Part shown: piece by piece, positions 16,912 through 25,914 of the stretch
Layout: each line of letters opens with the position of its first letter
How positions within the stretch are numbered: position 1 is the stretch's first letter
From: Sansalvadorimonas sp965243775
GTDB taxonomy: Bacteria > Pseudomonadota > Gammaproteobacteria > Pseudomonadales > Endozoicomonadaceae
Direction: 5' to 3'
DNA length: 64,000 nt
Assembly (NCBI GenBank): GCA_965243775.1
Contig: CBDEWF010000019.1
Location: 61,988-125,987 of the forward strand
The notes under the pieces: model-generated
What the model saw: the letters and a program-made list of their open reading frames with translations, nothing else
Told to the model about the DNA's origin: nothing
The model's database searches: none
Position numbers and translations under genes: made by a program

Positions 16912-16956
16912 TAACAGGCTGCATGCACCTTTTTCGTCACCCCGAGGTGATGGAAA
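16810..16956 (+). repeat. Flanking direct repeat, copy A
   Basis: From about 16810 through the stop codon and into the flank (CTTTTTCGTCACCCCGAGGT) this sequence matches 18190-18355. The 16861-16915 part is nearly identical to 18241-18295; the part before it has diverged to about three quarters. Together with copy B it brackets the orphan gene. Confidence 0.85.
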
Positions 16957-16970
16957 AGGCGCTGTTGGCA

Positions 16971-18086
16971 TTACGGTCGATCAAAGTAGCTACTCTTACC
17001 AGAGTTATTGCGTACCATGTCTTGTATCTGCGTCCCCCTGTCTCGAAAGACTTCTGCAATTTCACGACATATTTCACGCCATTGTTCTTGAGTCATTTCT
17101 GTATGGTGATTACATGTGATAAGGTTGTGCTCAAATGCCTGTCTGAAGTTAAATTTCCCCTCCATCAAAGCATTCAAAGTTTTTCTGCCTTTAAAATGCA
17201 CTTCTATAACAGTTTCCGTTACTTCCTTACTTAGCATTTCAGGTTTGTCTATATGAACGTTGTATGCGGTCTGATTCATCCGACGATAGATGCTCAAGGT
17301 GCGAGTTGCTTCATAACCCTCAAATGTGAAGAGTATGCAGCATTGATTAAAATTATTACCGAATGGTTTTAACTCGGCGATAGCATTCAAGGCAGCTTCC
17401 ATGGCTATGATTTCAGGGTCTTTAGTCACCATATCATCTTGTATAAGTCTGCCGTCAACTTTTGACCTTAGATCCTGATAACATTCACCTGTTTGATTAT
17501 CTCTGTGCACTGGGATACCGGCTCTGATTAAGTTGTCCGCCTGATTACTGTTTATCTGAATGCGAGTAGAAATGATCTCCCTAGTAGATAATCCCGTTTG
17601 GGCATGAAGCTCTTCCTCTCTCTTCTTTTTACTCTCCTTCTCCTCTTCTGAGTCGTCACGCTCTTCCAGTTTTCTTTTGGTGCCTGCTTTTGATGAGGAT
17701 GGTTCACTCCTGGATTTAGCACTCACTATCTCCTCCGCGATTTCGTTTAACTTTTGAATCCTGCTTTCTTCAGGTATTTTATCTATCAACTTCGTTAAGG
17801 CTTCGGCTATTTCATCCTGTTTCAGCGATCGGCACTTTCTTGGAGATAAAAATGTCTTCAGGACAGGTGTTTCCTTCTTTTCCATTATTGTCAGCCTTGC
17901 AGAAATGGCAAGCCTTGTTGCGAGTGATGCTATTAGACTGGGGTTGTTACTCAGAGTCTGTGCCATTTTGTAGATCTCTCCTGGGACATTCTCCGCTACA
18001 GTAATGCCTTTTGACTCTGCTGGACTGCTCGTGGGAGAGACTTTTGGCGTTAAAACCTGTACAGTTGTTCTTGTAATTCCTTCCAT
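16971..18086 (-). CDS. Orphan charged protein with an NLS-like segment, candidate effector
   Basis: 371 residues from the ATG at 18086, chosen for the AGAGGA site 8 bases upstream; the frame is open 22 codons further. I do not recognise the family. The N-terminal 60 residues are Ser/Thr/Pro-rich, residues 70-130 are helical, and residues ~133-158 are strongly charged (AGTKRKLEERDDSEEE then KESKKKREEE), reading like a bipartite nuclear localisation signal. The rest has no membrane segment. Base composition is clearly AT-richer than the neighbours, and the gene opposes them. It lies between two copies of the neighbouring gene end, so it was probably acquired. A eukaryote-directed effector is one reading; a mobile-element protein is another. 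Confidence 0.6.
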   Translation of the reverse strand: MEGITRTTVQVLTPKVSPTSSPAESKGITVAENVPGEIYKMAQTLSNNPSLIASLATRLAISARLTIMEKKETPVLKTFLSPRKCRSLKQDEIAEALTKLIDKIPEESRIQKLNEIAEEIVSAKSRSEPSSSKAGTKRKLEERDDSEEEKESKKKREEELHAQTGLSTREIISTRIQINSNQADNLIRAGIPVHRDNQTGECYQDLRSKVDGRLIQDDMVTKDPEIIAMEAALNAIAELKPFGNNFNQCCILFTFEGYEATRTLSIYRRMNQTAYNVHIDKPEMLSKEVTETVIEVHFKGRKTLNALMEGKFNFRQAFEHNLITCNHHTEMTQEQWREICREIAEVFRDRGTQIQDMVRNNSGKSSYFDRP

Positions 18087-18189
18087 TTTGTCATCCTCTT
18101 TGACAATTATTACCGTCCAAGATTCTACTTTTCCAGAAGAACTGATATCCATAACAAGACTGTTACCAGCAGTCTACAAACCTCTTTTA

Positions 18190-18355
18190 TCAAATGAAGA
18201 GCTGGACAAATTTCAGAAGATTGAGGACAAGACAGCGGAAAACCCCGGGCTGAGCTGGGTTGATGCACGACGTCAGTCCCTGCATCACTGATAACTGCTA
18301 TTTTATAACAGGCTGCACAAGCCTTTTTCGTCACCCCGAGGTAATGGAAAAGGCA
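18190..18355 (+). pseudogene. Truncated second copy of the PA2817-like gene end (repeat copy B)
   Basis: The translated end LLSNEELDKFQKIEDK...LSWVDARRQSLHH mirrors the intact gene (FLSDEELNNFQKIEDK). Only about 35 codons, the stop and the flank are present; the sequence before 18185 is unrelated. Copy B retains an extra 14 bases after the stop and a better terminator hairpin than copy A. Confidence 0.75.
18308..18327 (+). terminator. Terminator in repeat copy B
   Basis: AGGCT-GCACA-AGCCT followed by TTTTT makes a short stem with a T tract. In copy A the corresponding bases (AGGCTGCATGCACCT) no longer pair well. Confidence 0.5.
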
Positions 18356-18415
18356 CTTTCATAATGAAAAAATTCAACAGGGCTTTTTTCAAGAACTTCA
18401 ATGGCTTCATACTTA

Positions 18416-18796
18416 TTAGCTTCTGCAGCTTGAGTCACAACGTTTTGGCAGGCGTCCTTCCCGCTTCAGGCGCACTCTGGTCATCCAGTCATAGTTCCAT
18501 TTCAGAACAGGTTTGATCACCGGCAGACGCATCAGCCAGCCCAGCCAGCGCCACCGGTTAAGCTGACTGAGCAGCAGGCCATAGCTATCAATGCTGGTAT
18601 AGATTGTTCCATCGCACGTTTTCGTGTGCAGTTCCAGAAGGGCCAATGCCGGATCAATACCTCTGCTCCTTAACTGATCATCCTGTCCGGTAATATCAAA
18701 CCATTCCACGTCACAACCAAAAGGGGCTTTGCGCCACTTCTCAACCTCCCTGATACAGAGGGGGCAAACTCCATCATAAAATACGGTTATCTTCAT
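18416..18796 (-). CDS. DCC-family (DUF393) thiol-disulfide oxidoreductase-like protein
   Basis: 126 residues starting MKITVFYDGVCPLCIREVEKW, which carries the family motif D-G-x-C-P-x-C. The region VEWFDITGQDD and the closing helix RLPVIKPVLKWNYDW fit the DUF393 pattern. The fold is thioredoxin-like; the biological role of the family is unknown. It ends just before the T6SS genes on the same strand and probably is not part of them. Confidence 0.85.
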   Translation of the reverse strand: MKITVFYDGVCPLCIREVEKWRKAPFGCDVEWFDITGQDDQLRSRGIDPALALLELHTKTCDGTIYTSIDSYGLLLSQLNRWRWLGWLMRLPVIKPVLKWNYDWMTRVRLKREGRLPKRCDSSCRS

Positions 18797-18820
18797 TATT
18801 CCCTCCTATACAACATCTGC

Positions 18821-19810
18821 TTATACATATTTGCGAATACGTACGACACCATCAGGGTGACGCCCAGGTGCCAGACAGAACGACTGCCCCACCAGGGATT
18901 TTGGTGAACGTCCACTGATAATCGGAGCCGACAGAAACCTGCGCCGGGCCATCACATAAACCATAGATGGTGTACCGTCACCCAGATAGAGGCTGGCAAG
19001 GTGCCGTACGGCACCAATTATCTGAGGGCTGTTCAGAACTTCAAAAAGCTGTTTGCGACTGACCGGCATCAACAGGATATCCACCCTCCAGCTGTCGAGA
19101 TAACCACCACTGCCAAGGGGCATATCTCTGCCAAGGCTGTTATTCGCACCCAATGTACCAATCCGTACCAGCGCATCATCAACCAGTCTGTGTCGTCTGG
19201 GAGAAGCCGCACGTACCACCACTTTCAGCTGGAAATAGTCATTGAGAATAGCTTTTAAACCTTCAAGATGACGATGGCTCGGGCCAAGCAGGCAGGTATA
19301 ACAGAGAAAATCTGACTGCCTGCGGCTGCCCCCCGGCATGTCAGGCAACAAGTGCACCAGCAGATCGGCAATATGGAGACCACGCTGTTTCCGGTAAACC
19401 CGACTCTCCTCCATGGCGCATATATCGTATTTGAGCCGCCCACGAACAAGGCGTCGCAGCCAGTGATTTTCAAAGATTCCAAAAAAATTCGCCATGCTCA
19501 GGTCGCTGGCTTCAATTTCCAGAGTCAGAGCCGCATCACGCAAATAATGCGGTAACACACCACGTGAACCAGTGAGAGCGGATACGCAACACTCAATGCT
19601 CCAGCCATCTGGTTTCTGGCTGACTTCCAGAACCTCGTGGCAGTAATATCGGGGCACGGCATGCACAGACAGGTCTATCCCTATGGAAATGCCCTGTTTT
19701 TTTCTTAACTGCCACAGAATTCTGAGAACCTGATCCAGGCTGAAACTGTGGGGGAGGCTCTGCAACCGTTCGATTACAGTCCGGCCTGACGAGGCTGGTG
19801 TCGGCGACAC
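18821..19810 (-). CDS. tssG: Type VI secretion baseplate protein TssG
   Basis: 329 residues. The TssG signs are the N-terminal segment ERLQSLPHSFSLDQVLRILWQL, central LPHYLRDAALTLEIEASDLSMANFFGIFENHWLRR and C-terminal LVGQSFCLAPGRHPD. TssG joins TssE, TssF and TssK in the baseplate wedge. The start is GTG at 19810 and overlaps the end of tssF by 37 bases. It is the last gene of the left T6SS operon. A 24-base gap separates it from the DCC-family gene. Confidence 0.88.
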   Translation of the reverse strand: MSPTPASSGRTVIERLQSLPHSFSLDQVLRILWQLRKKQGISIGIDLSVHAVPRYYCHEVLEVSQKPDGWSIECCVSALTGSRGVLPHYLRDAALTLEIEASDLSMANFFGIFENHWLRRLVRGRLKYDICAMEESRVYRKQRGLHIADLLVHLLPDMPGGSRRQSDFLCYTCLLGPSHRHLEGLKAILNDYFQLKVVVRAASPRRHRLVDDALVRIGTLGANNSLGRDMPLGSGGYLDSWRVDILLMPVSRKQLFEVLNSPQIIGAVRHLASLYLGDGTPSMVYVMARRRFLSAPIISGRSPKSLVGQSFCLAPGRHPDGVVRIRKYV

Positions 19811-21582
19811 TGGGTATGTACTCCATGCTGTCCCTGCAGAGAGATATAAACCTGCAGAAAGCTGTCGAAGCTGGCAAAACTGGCAGCCAGACGATCAAGA
19901 CACTGGATAAGCAGTTGGAAAGAGGTTTCTCTCAAAGGTTCTGGATCCACGGTAACCAGGATTCGCTGTCCGCGGGCAAGACAGTGACGTCCGCCAATAA
20001 GAACCGGTGCCGTCACTGGTTCAATTTTCACCTTTCGCAGGGCTTCAATCCAAGCATTACCATCCTGGCAGTGGCCACGCATATAGAGTCTGATAAGCTG
20101 GCGCAGACTCTGCTCTGGACTGGCAGAAGTAAACAACCCTTCATAATTCAACTGCAAATGGGAAAGCAGCGCCCAGGCCGCCTCGTAACCTGATGGCGGC
20201 GCCCGCCTGGGAGTCGGACTATCCAACAAACGGGTAACGCCGGGCAGTCCGATGTTATCTATACACTCAAGCTGGGTACCAGCAGTCAGGGATCGGGGTC
20301 GATTGCCATTACAGCACTGGGTCTGCACGGCAAACACACGACGGTCATCAGTCATGGGGTTATAGCTGATATCAGATATAGTCAGATAAGTATGCAAAGT
20401 ACCCCGTGGATCACGCCCCCCCACTTCCAGCCAGTAGAGTCCGGTATCACTGGAATTGAAATTGTGTCCGTACAGAGGGGGAATCAAGATGTGTTCAAGG
20501 TGAGTCAGGTCTGTCACGCTTTCGATAGACCAGACTTCCAGTTCATCCTCTGCTCTGGCATCCGGAACTACCTTCTCCCGCATACGACCATAGTCAATTA
20601 CCAGGGGTTCAGCCAGACAGGGAAACAGGTTAACAACAGGAACACATCCGGTACTGAAGCGCTGCGCTGAAATCAAACGGGAAAGTTCCGGAGAGGCTTC
20701 CCGAAGCAACAGATAAATATGCAGCTCCTGGCAGTCCAGGGTTCTGATCAAGCTTTTCAGACCGGAAAGAGTAAAACCCAGAAAGGGATCGGGAAAAGCC
20801 ATCACCTCCAGCATCTGTTGGTAACCGGCGAAACTGACTGCAGGCCTTGGTAGCAGAAACTTGTCCAAACCAATCTTGACCAGCTTCTCAACAGGAAGGT
20901 AGCGACCCTCCCCGGCTCCGCCGCTGCTGATAATAATACCTGCCAGCTGACCATGAACCAGATCATTCAGAGCTCTGCGGATGGCGGGTTCACCGGTGAA
21001 ATGAAAGGTCAAACTGTCAAGCCCGAGTAAAGCCAGCCTCAGATCCGTATCTGCAGCAGCAAGACAGAGATGCAGCATGGCTGAAGCCGATACTCTTGGT
21101 GAAAAGTCAAAGGGGGCCTGTTTCAGCTCAGCAAGGGAGACTGTCAGCGGGGAAAGCTGGAGATCCCAAACTGTGGTAAATATGATCGAAGACTCTATAC
21201 CCTGCACTTCCAGCCGAGTGCCAGCCGGTATATAGGCCAACTGTTTCAGGGTTCGTTCAGGCTGGATAGATGCCAGGGCCATGGCTGGAATACTGCGCAG
21301 ATAATGGGGAAACATAATCCTGAGCAGGCTTTCCGCCAGCTGCGGATAGCTGTCATCCATTTTCTTTTCCAGACGGGCATTGAGGAAGGCAATACTCTCC
21401 AGTAACCGCTGCATATGGGGGTCAGCGATATGTTCACCAGCCATTCCCAGCCTGTTGGCAGTTCCCGGATGAGCTTCCGAGAACTGTCTGGCACAGGTTC
21501 GAATATACTCAAGCTCTCGGCTGTAATACTGCAGCAGGGAATCAGTCACCTCCGGTCTCCCTGATTTCACAACTGCCATCAA
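19774..21582 (-). CDS. tssF: Type VI secretion baseplate protein TssF
   Basis: 602 residues, typical TssF length. LLQYYSRELEYIRTCARQFSEAHP, then RLGMAGEHIADPHMQRLLESIAFLNARLEKKMDD and ESLLRIMFPHYLRSIPAMAL, is the family's N-terminal hallmark. It forms the baseplate wedge with TssG. The start is uncertain: ATG codons at 21582 and 21579 overlap tssE, while GTG at 21549 would give the usual short N-terminus but has GGAGG too close. The next gene, tssG, overlaps its end. Confidence 0.92.
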   Translation of the reverse strand: MMAVVKSGRPEVTDSLLQYYSRELEYIRTCARQFSEAHPGTANRLGMAGEHIADPHMQRLLESIAFLNARLEKKMDDSYPQLAESLLRIMFPHYLRSIPAMALASIQPERTLKQLAYIPAGTRLEVQGIESSIIFTTVWDLQLSPLTVSLAELKQAPFDFSPRVSASAMLHLCLAAADTDLRLALLGLDSLTFHFTGEPAIRRALNDLVHGQLAGIIISSGGAGEGRYLPVEKLVKIGLDKFLLPRPAVSFAGYQQMLEVMAFPDPFLGFTLSGLKSLIRTLDCQELHIYLLLREASPELSRLISAQRFSTGCVPVVNLFPCLAEPLVIDYGRMREKVVPDARAEDELEVWSIESVTDLTHLEHILIPPLYGHNFNSSDTGLYWLEVGGRDPRGTLHTYLTISDISYNPMTDDRRVFAVQTQCCNGNRPRSLTAGTQLECIDNIGLPGVTRLLDSPTPRRAPPSGYEAAWALLSHLQLNYEGLFTSASPEQSLRQLIRLYMRGHCQDGNAWIEALRKVKIEPVTAPVLIGGRHCLARGQRILVTVDPEPLRETSFQLLIQCLDRLAASFASFDSFLQVYISLQGQHGVHTQCRRHQPRQAGL

Positions 21583-21967
21583 TCAGGCGTATATCTGTCG
21601 ACAGACCTATAGTTTCATCACTACCAGCCAACCGGGCTTTAACCACCAGATGTAAGGTGTCTTTCTGTGTCTGGTTGTTTTTGTCTGGAATGACAGTGAC
21701 TGCTGCCAGGCGCCGATCATAGTTTTGAATCCGAAGACTCAGATCTTCACAGTAGCTGTCGATCTGGCGATTGTTATGCAGCTGGTGCAGGTCAGGAGTA
21801 CCATAACCAAGAATGGTGTATTCCAGATTGGGGTACCTCCCCAGATCAAACTGGTCCTGGGGCCGGGCTCCCAGTAGCATCAGTAAGGCAATAACGATTG
21901 AGTTGCGCTCACTATCCCCGGAGACACTGATAATCTCACCAGTAAAGGCTTCCATCATTCCACCCAT
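21542..21967 (-). CDS. tssE: Type VI secretion baseplate protein TssE (gp25-like)
   Basis: 141 residues with the gp25/lysozyme-like layout: NSIVIALLMLLGAR, then LEYTILGYGTPDL, then IQNYDRRLAAVTVIPD and a terminal strand pair. TssE corresponds to phage T4 gp25 and initiates sheath assembly. It lies 8 bases downstream of the second tssC-like gene and overlaps tssF by 41 bases. Confidence 0.88.
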   Translation of the reverse strand: MGGMMEAFTGEIISVSGDSERNSIVIALLMLLGARPQDQFDLGRYPNLEYTILGYGTPDLHQLHNNRQIDSYCEDLSLRIQNYDRRLAAVTVIPDKNNQTQKDTLHLVVKARLAGSDETIGLSTDIRLIDGSCEIRETGGD

Positions 21968-21975
21968 GGCGGTTG

Positions 21976-23340
21976 TCAGCTCCCAACATCCACTGTCATA
22001 TTGGTTTGGGCCATACTGGTGTGAGTGCCATCGGTATAAGTCAGATCAGTATGTACCACAATCTCAGACTCCATCCGGTCATATTGGAACTGGGGCTGGA
22101 TAGAGACGATACACCGATAACGTCCTGGAGAACGCAAATCCCCCTGCAGCCGAACCCGGGCTCCTTTGAGAGGGAATCGAGCCATAATACTATCTTCGCC
22201 ATAGTCCACGTCGCTGACATACTGCTGCAACCATCGACTGAGATAACGCTCACAATCTTCCAGGCTGTCAAAGGAACCTACACGATCCCGAACCAGTACT
22301 TTCATATAGTGGGCAAAACGACAGCCGATCAGGGTACTCTGGAGCAAACCGTGAATCTGCTCATCACTACCTTTACTGCACCGGATCACTGAGTTGTTGC
22401 TGTGGAAAGCAACATGATCGGAAAGATAGGCTGTGCCATACACCAGAAAACCAAGCTCGTTATAGAAATTTTCCAGATACTCCCCAAGCCTGAAGCTGGC
22501 AACAGCTTTATTGAAAAGATTACCAGGATCACTGCTTGTTCCAGCGGTAACATGGCCTCCGCCATCAACACCGGGCTCACAGTTGCGCAGGAACCCGAAC
22601 CAACGGCTTCGATCAAACTCACGCACCACAATACAGGCAAAGGCCCAGGCTGCCCCCACCTGAAGGTGGCCCACTGTCGCCAGCTGTGGACGATAACAGA
22701 ACCCTCTGCAGTCCTGTGATCTGTGCTGATACAGCAGCATGGGCCAGGCTACCCCCAGAAAAGCCGACTCCCCCAGGCGCCGCAACAACTGCCAGCTGGT
22801 GAAATCATCACTTTTCATGACCCGCTCAAGACGTTGCATGGAAGCCAGTATGCGGTCATCCTGACTTCCCATAAAGTTGTCTTCCACCGAAACCACAATT
22901 GGACACAGAGCCAGACTGCCCACAGCCGCAAGCAACTGTAACGTGTACAGATCGTCTCCCTGGGTCAGCAGGCCACCAGGGTCTGAGGATGGCAGATAAT
23001 CTGCCAGCAACAGGCCAAAGGGAAGGCCTCCGGGAGTATTCAGTTCCCGTCGTCCAATCCGGTCATAGAGCCAGGAGCTTTCAATATCTATAGAGCGATT
23101 CAGGTCATCCGTCAGCTCCTGCCACTGGCAGTTGATGATTTTCAAAAGCACCAGACGCCGATCCAGGTGCACATCGACCAGCGACCAGAGTGCCAGCCAT
23201 CTCCCTTGAAGATCCTGCAGAATGCGGCTTCCCAGAATTTCATCAAGCTGGGCACTGATTATCTGGTCAATCCCGGCGATCAGCTGCAGGATAGTGCCCT
23301 TGACGAACTCTCTCTGCTGCTCCTGCTGATGACGCATCAT
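21976..23340 (-). CDS. Second TssC-like sheath protein (TssC2/ImpD-like)
   Basis: 454 residues from an ATG at 23340 that overlaps the TGA of tssC (ATGA). It follows the TssC plan from an N-terminal region (LQDLQGRWLALWSLV, cf. FRELEGSWRGLNKLV in TssC) through FGLLLADYLPSS (cf. YGALIGDYYFSH) to IGCRFAHYMKVLVRDRVGS (cf. IMASSRIAHYLKVMGRDQIGS). Overall divergence from TssC is large. A paralogue with no second TssB occurs in some clusters, such as the rhizobial imp locus (impC, impD). Whether it builds sheath or caps one is unknown. Confidence 0.88.
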   Translation of the reverse strand: MMRHQQEQQREFVKGTILQLIAGIDQIISAQLDEILGSRILQDLQGRWLALWSLVDVHLDRRLVLLKIINCQWQELTDDLNRSIDIESSWLYDRIGRRELNTPGGLPFGLLLADYLPSSDPGGLLTQGDDLYTLQLLAAVGSLALCPIVVSVEDNFMGSQDDRILASMQRLERVMKSDDFTSWQLLRRLGESAFLGVAWPMLLYQHRSQDCRGFCYRPQLATVGHLQVGAAWAFACIVVREFDRSRWFGFLRNCEPGVDGGGHVTAGTSSDPGNLFNKAVASFRLGEYLENFYNELGFLVYGTAYLSDHVAFHSNNSVIRCSKGSDEQIHGLLQSTLIGCRFAHYMKVLVRDRVGSFDSLEDCERYLSRWLQQYVSDVDYGEDSIMARFPLKGARVRLQGDLRSPGRYRCIVSIQPQFQYDRMESEIVVHTDLTYTDGTHTSMAQTNMTVDVGS

Positions 23341-24818
23341 CCTGGAATTTCCGCCACCATCCTCAGGGAACTGGTCAGCTCTTCCATCTGTAGCCATGGC
23401 CGCAGATAGGCAACAGCGGAATAACACCCGGGACGCCCCGGCTGCTCTACCACACTGATACGTGCTTCTCGCAAAGGATGGGTGGCTCTGGCCTCATCAC
23501 CAATGGCATTGGCATTGACATACTGGCCTATCCAGCTTGACAGGTATTTCTGCACATTATCCGGTGTTTTATTGGAGCCAATCTGATCCCGCCCCATGAC
23601 TTTCAGATAATGGGCTATACGACTGCTGGCCATTATATAGGGAAGCCGTGCAGAGATAGCCGCATTAGCGGTCGCCGATGGATCAGTGTAAGTTTTTGGC
23701 TTATGTATTGTCTGCGCGCCCATAAACACGGCATAGTTGGTGTTTTTGTAGTGCACCAGAGGCAGAAAACCAAGATCGCTCAGTTCCTTCTCCCGTTCAT
23801 CAGTCAGGTTAATTTCAGTAGGACACAACTGTACCCGGTCACCAGCCTCGGAGGTGTACATGAAATTGGGCAGGTTTTCGACAATACCACCGTTCTCTTT
23901 ACCCCGCACAGCCGTGCACCAGCCTGAACGGGTGAAGGCCCGGGTCATATTTAACCCCATGGACCAGGCCGCATTGCTCCAGACAAAGTCATCCTGACTG
24001 CCAGGCCTTGGGTTACCACTGGCATCCAGTTCAAACTCTTCAAAGTCGAAACTTTTCACCGGAGAGGTGGCTCGACCATAGGGCAGGCGTGCCATGGTTT
24101 TGGGCAGGGTCATGCAGATGTAACGGGAGTCTTCAGAACCTCTCAGAGCATTCCAGCTGGCATAGGCCGGTGCATCAAATCCGGCTGCCACCGGACGGCC
24201 CTCATTGAACATCTGAAAATCATTGTACTCAAAGACCTTGGCACTGGTTCCGGTTATAAAGGGACAGTGGCTGGAAGCACAGACCTCGCCCAGATAGCGC
24301 AGCAGAGCAACATCCTCTTCATCATGGCTGAAATAGTAGTCGCCAATCAGAGCACCATAGGGTTCACCACCGGCTGTACCAAACTCATGCTGGTAATATT
24401 TATTGAAAAAAATGCTGCGATCGATAGCTGGCGCACTCTCAAACTGGTCCAGCAGTTCTTCCCGATCAACATCCAGAACCCTGATTTTCAGATCAGGTCC
24501 GGTTTCCGATTCCCGCACCAGCTTGTTCAAGCCACGCCAGCTCCCTTCCAGCTCCCGAAAAGAGTCATCATGCATAATGGCAGACAGCTGTCGGGATATT
24601 TGCTTGTCAATGGCCGCCACTGCCGATTCAATAGTCTGAGTCAGGTTCCGATCCCACACCACTGCCCCCTGCATAGCCTGTTCGGTCAGAACCGACAGCA
24701 TCTCTCTGGTGGCATCCGGGGGGGTATAGGTGGTAACGGCTATCGCCCGTTCCAGAAATCCTTCCGCTTCTCCGGCAGCAGCGTCTCCAGTTGCCGCCTG
24801 CTCTTTTGCTTCTGCCAT
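23337..24818 (-). CDS. tssC: Type VI secretion contractile sheath large subunit TssC
   Basis: 493 residues with the classical landmarks: DDSFRELEGSWRGLNKLV, AIDRSIFFNKYYQHEFGTAGGEPYGALIGDY, GFLPLVHYKNTNYAVFMG and the C-terminal YLRPWLQMEELTSSLRMVA. TssB and TssC form the contractile tubule around the Hcp tube. It starts 2 bases after the tssB stop and overlaps the second tssC-like gene. Confidence 0.96.
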   Translation of the reverse strand: MAEAKEQAATGDAAAGEAEGFLERAIAVTTYTPPDATREMLSVLTEQAMQGAVVWDRNLTQTIESAVAAIDKQISRQLSAIMHDDSFRELEGSWRGLNKLVRESETGPDLKIRVLDVDREELLDQFESAPAIDRSIFFNKYYQHEFGTAGGEPYGALIGDYYFSHDEEDVALLRYLGEVCASSHCPFITGTSAKVFEYNDFQMFNEGRPVAAGFDAPAYASWNALRGSEDSRYICMTLPKTMARLPYGRATSPVKSFDFEEFELDASGNPRPGSQDDFVWSNAAWSMGLNMTRAFTRSGWCTAVRGKENGGIVENLPNFMYTSEAGDRVQLCPTEINLTDEREKELSDLGFLPLVHYKNTNYAVFMGAQTIHKPKTYTDPSATANAAISARLPYIMASSRIAHYLKVMGRDQIGSNKTPDNVQKYLSSWIGQYVNANAIGDEARATHPLREARISVVEQPGRPGCYSAVAYLRPWLQMEELTSSLRMVAEIPG

Positions 24819-24820
24819 GA

Positions 24821-25342
24821 TTAACTACCTTCTGCAGCAGGAATCTCTATACCCAGCTCCTTGGAAAGATTTCCCAGGGCTTCATTGTTCTGCAGAATTT
24901 CCTGCAGCAGTTTTTCCAAATCTCTGGAACGATCAGCCTTACTGAGCAACACTTTCAGCTGATTACGGGTATCCAGAAGAGTGCGGAGGGGGTCAACCTG
25001 CTGAACAATCTGTTCCGGTTCAAAGTCCTTCATGGTTTTGAACCGAAGGTCCACCTGCAGGTCACTCTCTTCTCCTTCAGGAGCCAGTTTGTTATCAACC
25101 TTAAGCGTGAGTTCCGGACCAATACGCCCCATCACTTCGTTAAAGTTGTCCTTGTCAATCTGGGTAAACTCACGCTCTTCCATGGCCTGACGCTGATCCT
25201 CCGGCTTACTGCCGGCGAAGTCGCCGATAACACCAACAACAAAAGGTAACTCCTTTGTCTCGACAGCTCCATTGGTTTCCACATCATAAGTAATGCTGAC
25301 ACGATTCTTGCGCACCCGTTTGTGCTGGGAGCCAATAGCCAT
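24821..25342 (-). CDS. tssB: Type VI secretion contractile sheath small subunit TssB
   Basis: 173 residues. The signature RVSITYDVETNGAVETKELPFVVGVIGDFAG, followed by EFTQIDKDNFNEVMGRIGPELTLKVDN, identifies TssB. The C-terminal helix that the ClpV ATPase usually contacts in this family is present, yet no clpV gene is in the window. It lies 15 bases downstream of hcp. Confidence 0.95.
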   Translation of the reverse strand: MAIGSQHKRVRKNRVSITYDVETNGAVETKELPFVVGVIGDFAGSKPEDQRQAMEEREFTQIDKDNFNEVMGRIGPELTLKVDNKLAPEGEESDLQVDLRFKTMKDFEPEQIVQQVDPLRTLLDTRNQLKVLLSKADRSRDLEKLLQEILQNNEALGNLSKELGIEIPAAEGS

Positions 25343-25357
25343 AATACAGTTCTCCCG

Positions 25358-25891
25358 TTATTTCTTGCCGGAAATAACCTTCCCTGTGGGCAGGTCATAA
25401 GCCACCAGTCCTCCCGGTTCCAACTTGCCACCTTCTGCCTCATGCCAGTGCTTGACCTTGATGGTGTTATAGGCAATAGCCAGGCTCTCGAAGGGTGTAC
25501 CGCCATCACTGCCGCTGACGCTATAAGATACGATCCGTGATTTTTCCATCTTGATCTGCAGGTAGACCTGAGAACCTTCACCAGATCGATCCGGCTTGGT
25601 ACAGATCAGGTCAATGGTTTTTCCTTCATCTCCCGGCATATAGAGGGCAGACAGCAGGCTTTCCGAAGCTCCACAAATCTCTTTGGTCACCGACATTTCG
25701 TTCATGGCCACCATGCCGGAGTCCTGGTTCATACCATTCCCGATATCCATGCCCACCGAACGCACAGCCCCCCAGGAAAAACTCTTTATGGCAAACCAGC
25801 CCTGTTTGCTCATATCATCACCGCCGGTGTAATCAGCGGTTGCCCCGCCTTTAACCTCGTCGGTACCAATACGCATATAAAGATTGGCCAT
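25358..25891 (-). CDS. hcp: Type VI secretion tube protein Hcp (TssD)
   Basis: 177 residues. LYMRIGTDEVKGGATADYTGGDDMSKQGWFAIKSFSWG opens the Hcp fold; the remainder matches EvpC/Hcp1-type proteins with CTKPDRSGEGSQVYLQIKMEKSRI. Hexamers stack into the inner tube and carry small effectors. It sits between tssA and tssB with a 23-base upstream gap, so it is co-transcribed with the sheath genes. Confidence 0.94.
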   Translation of the reverse strand: MANLYMRIGTDEVKGGATADYTGGDDMSKQGWFAIKSFSWGAVRSVGMDIGNGMNQDSGMVAMNEMSVTKEICGASESLLSALYMPGDEGKTIDLICTKPDRSGEGSQVYLQIKMEKSRIVSYSVSGSDGGTPFESLAIAYNTIKVKHWHEAEGGKLEPGGLVAYDLPTGKVISGKK

Positions 25892-25914
25892 CTGCCCTAT
25901 CTCCTGGGTTCTGT

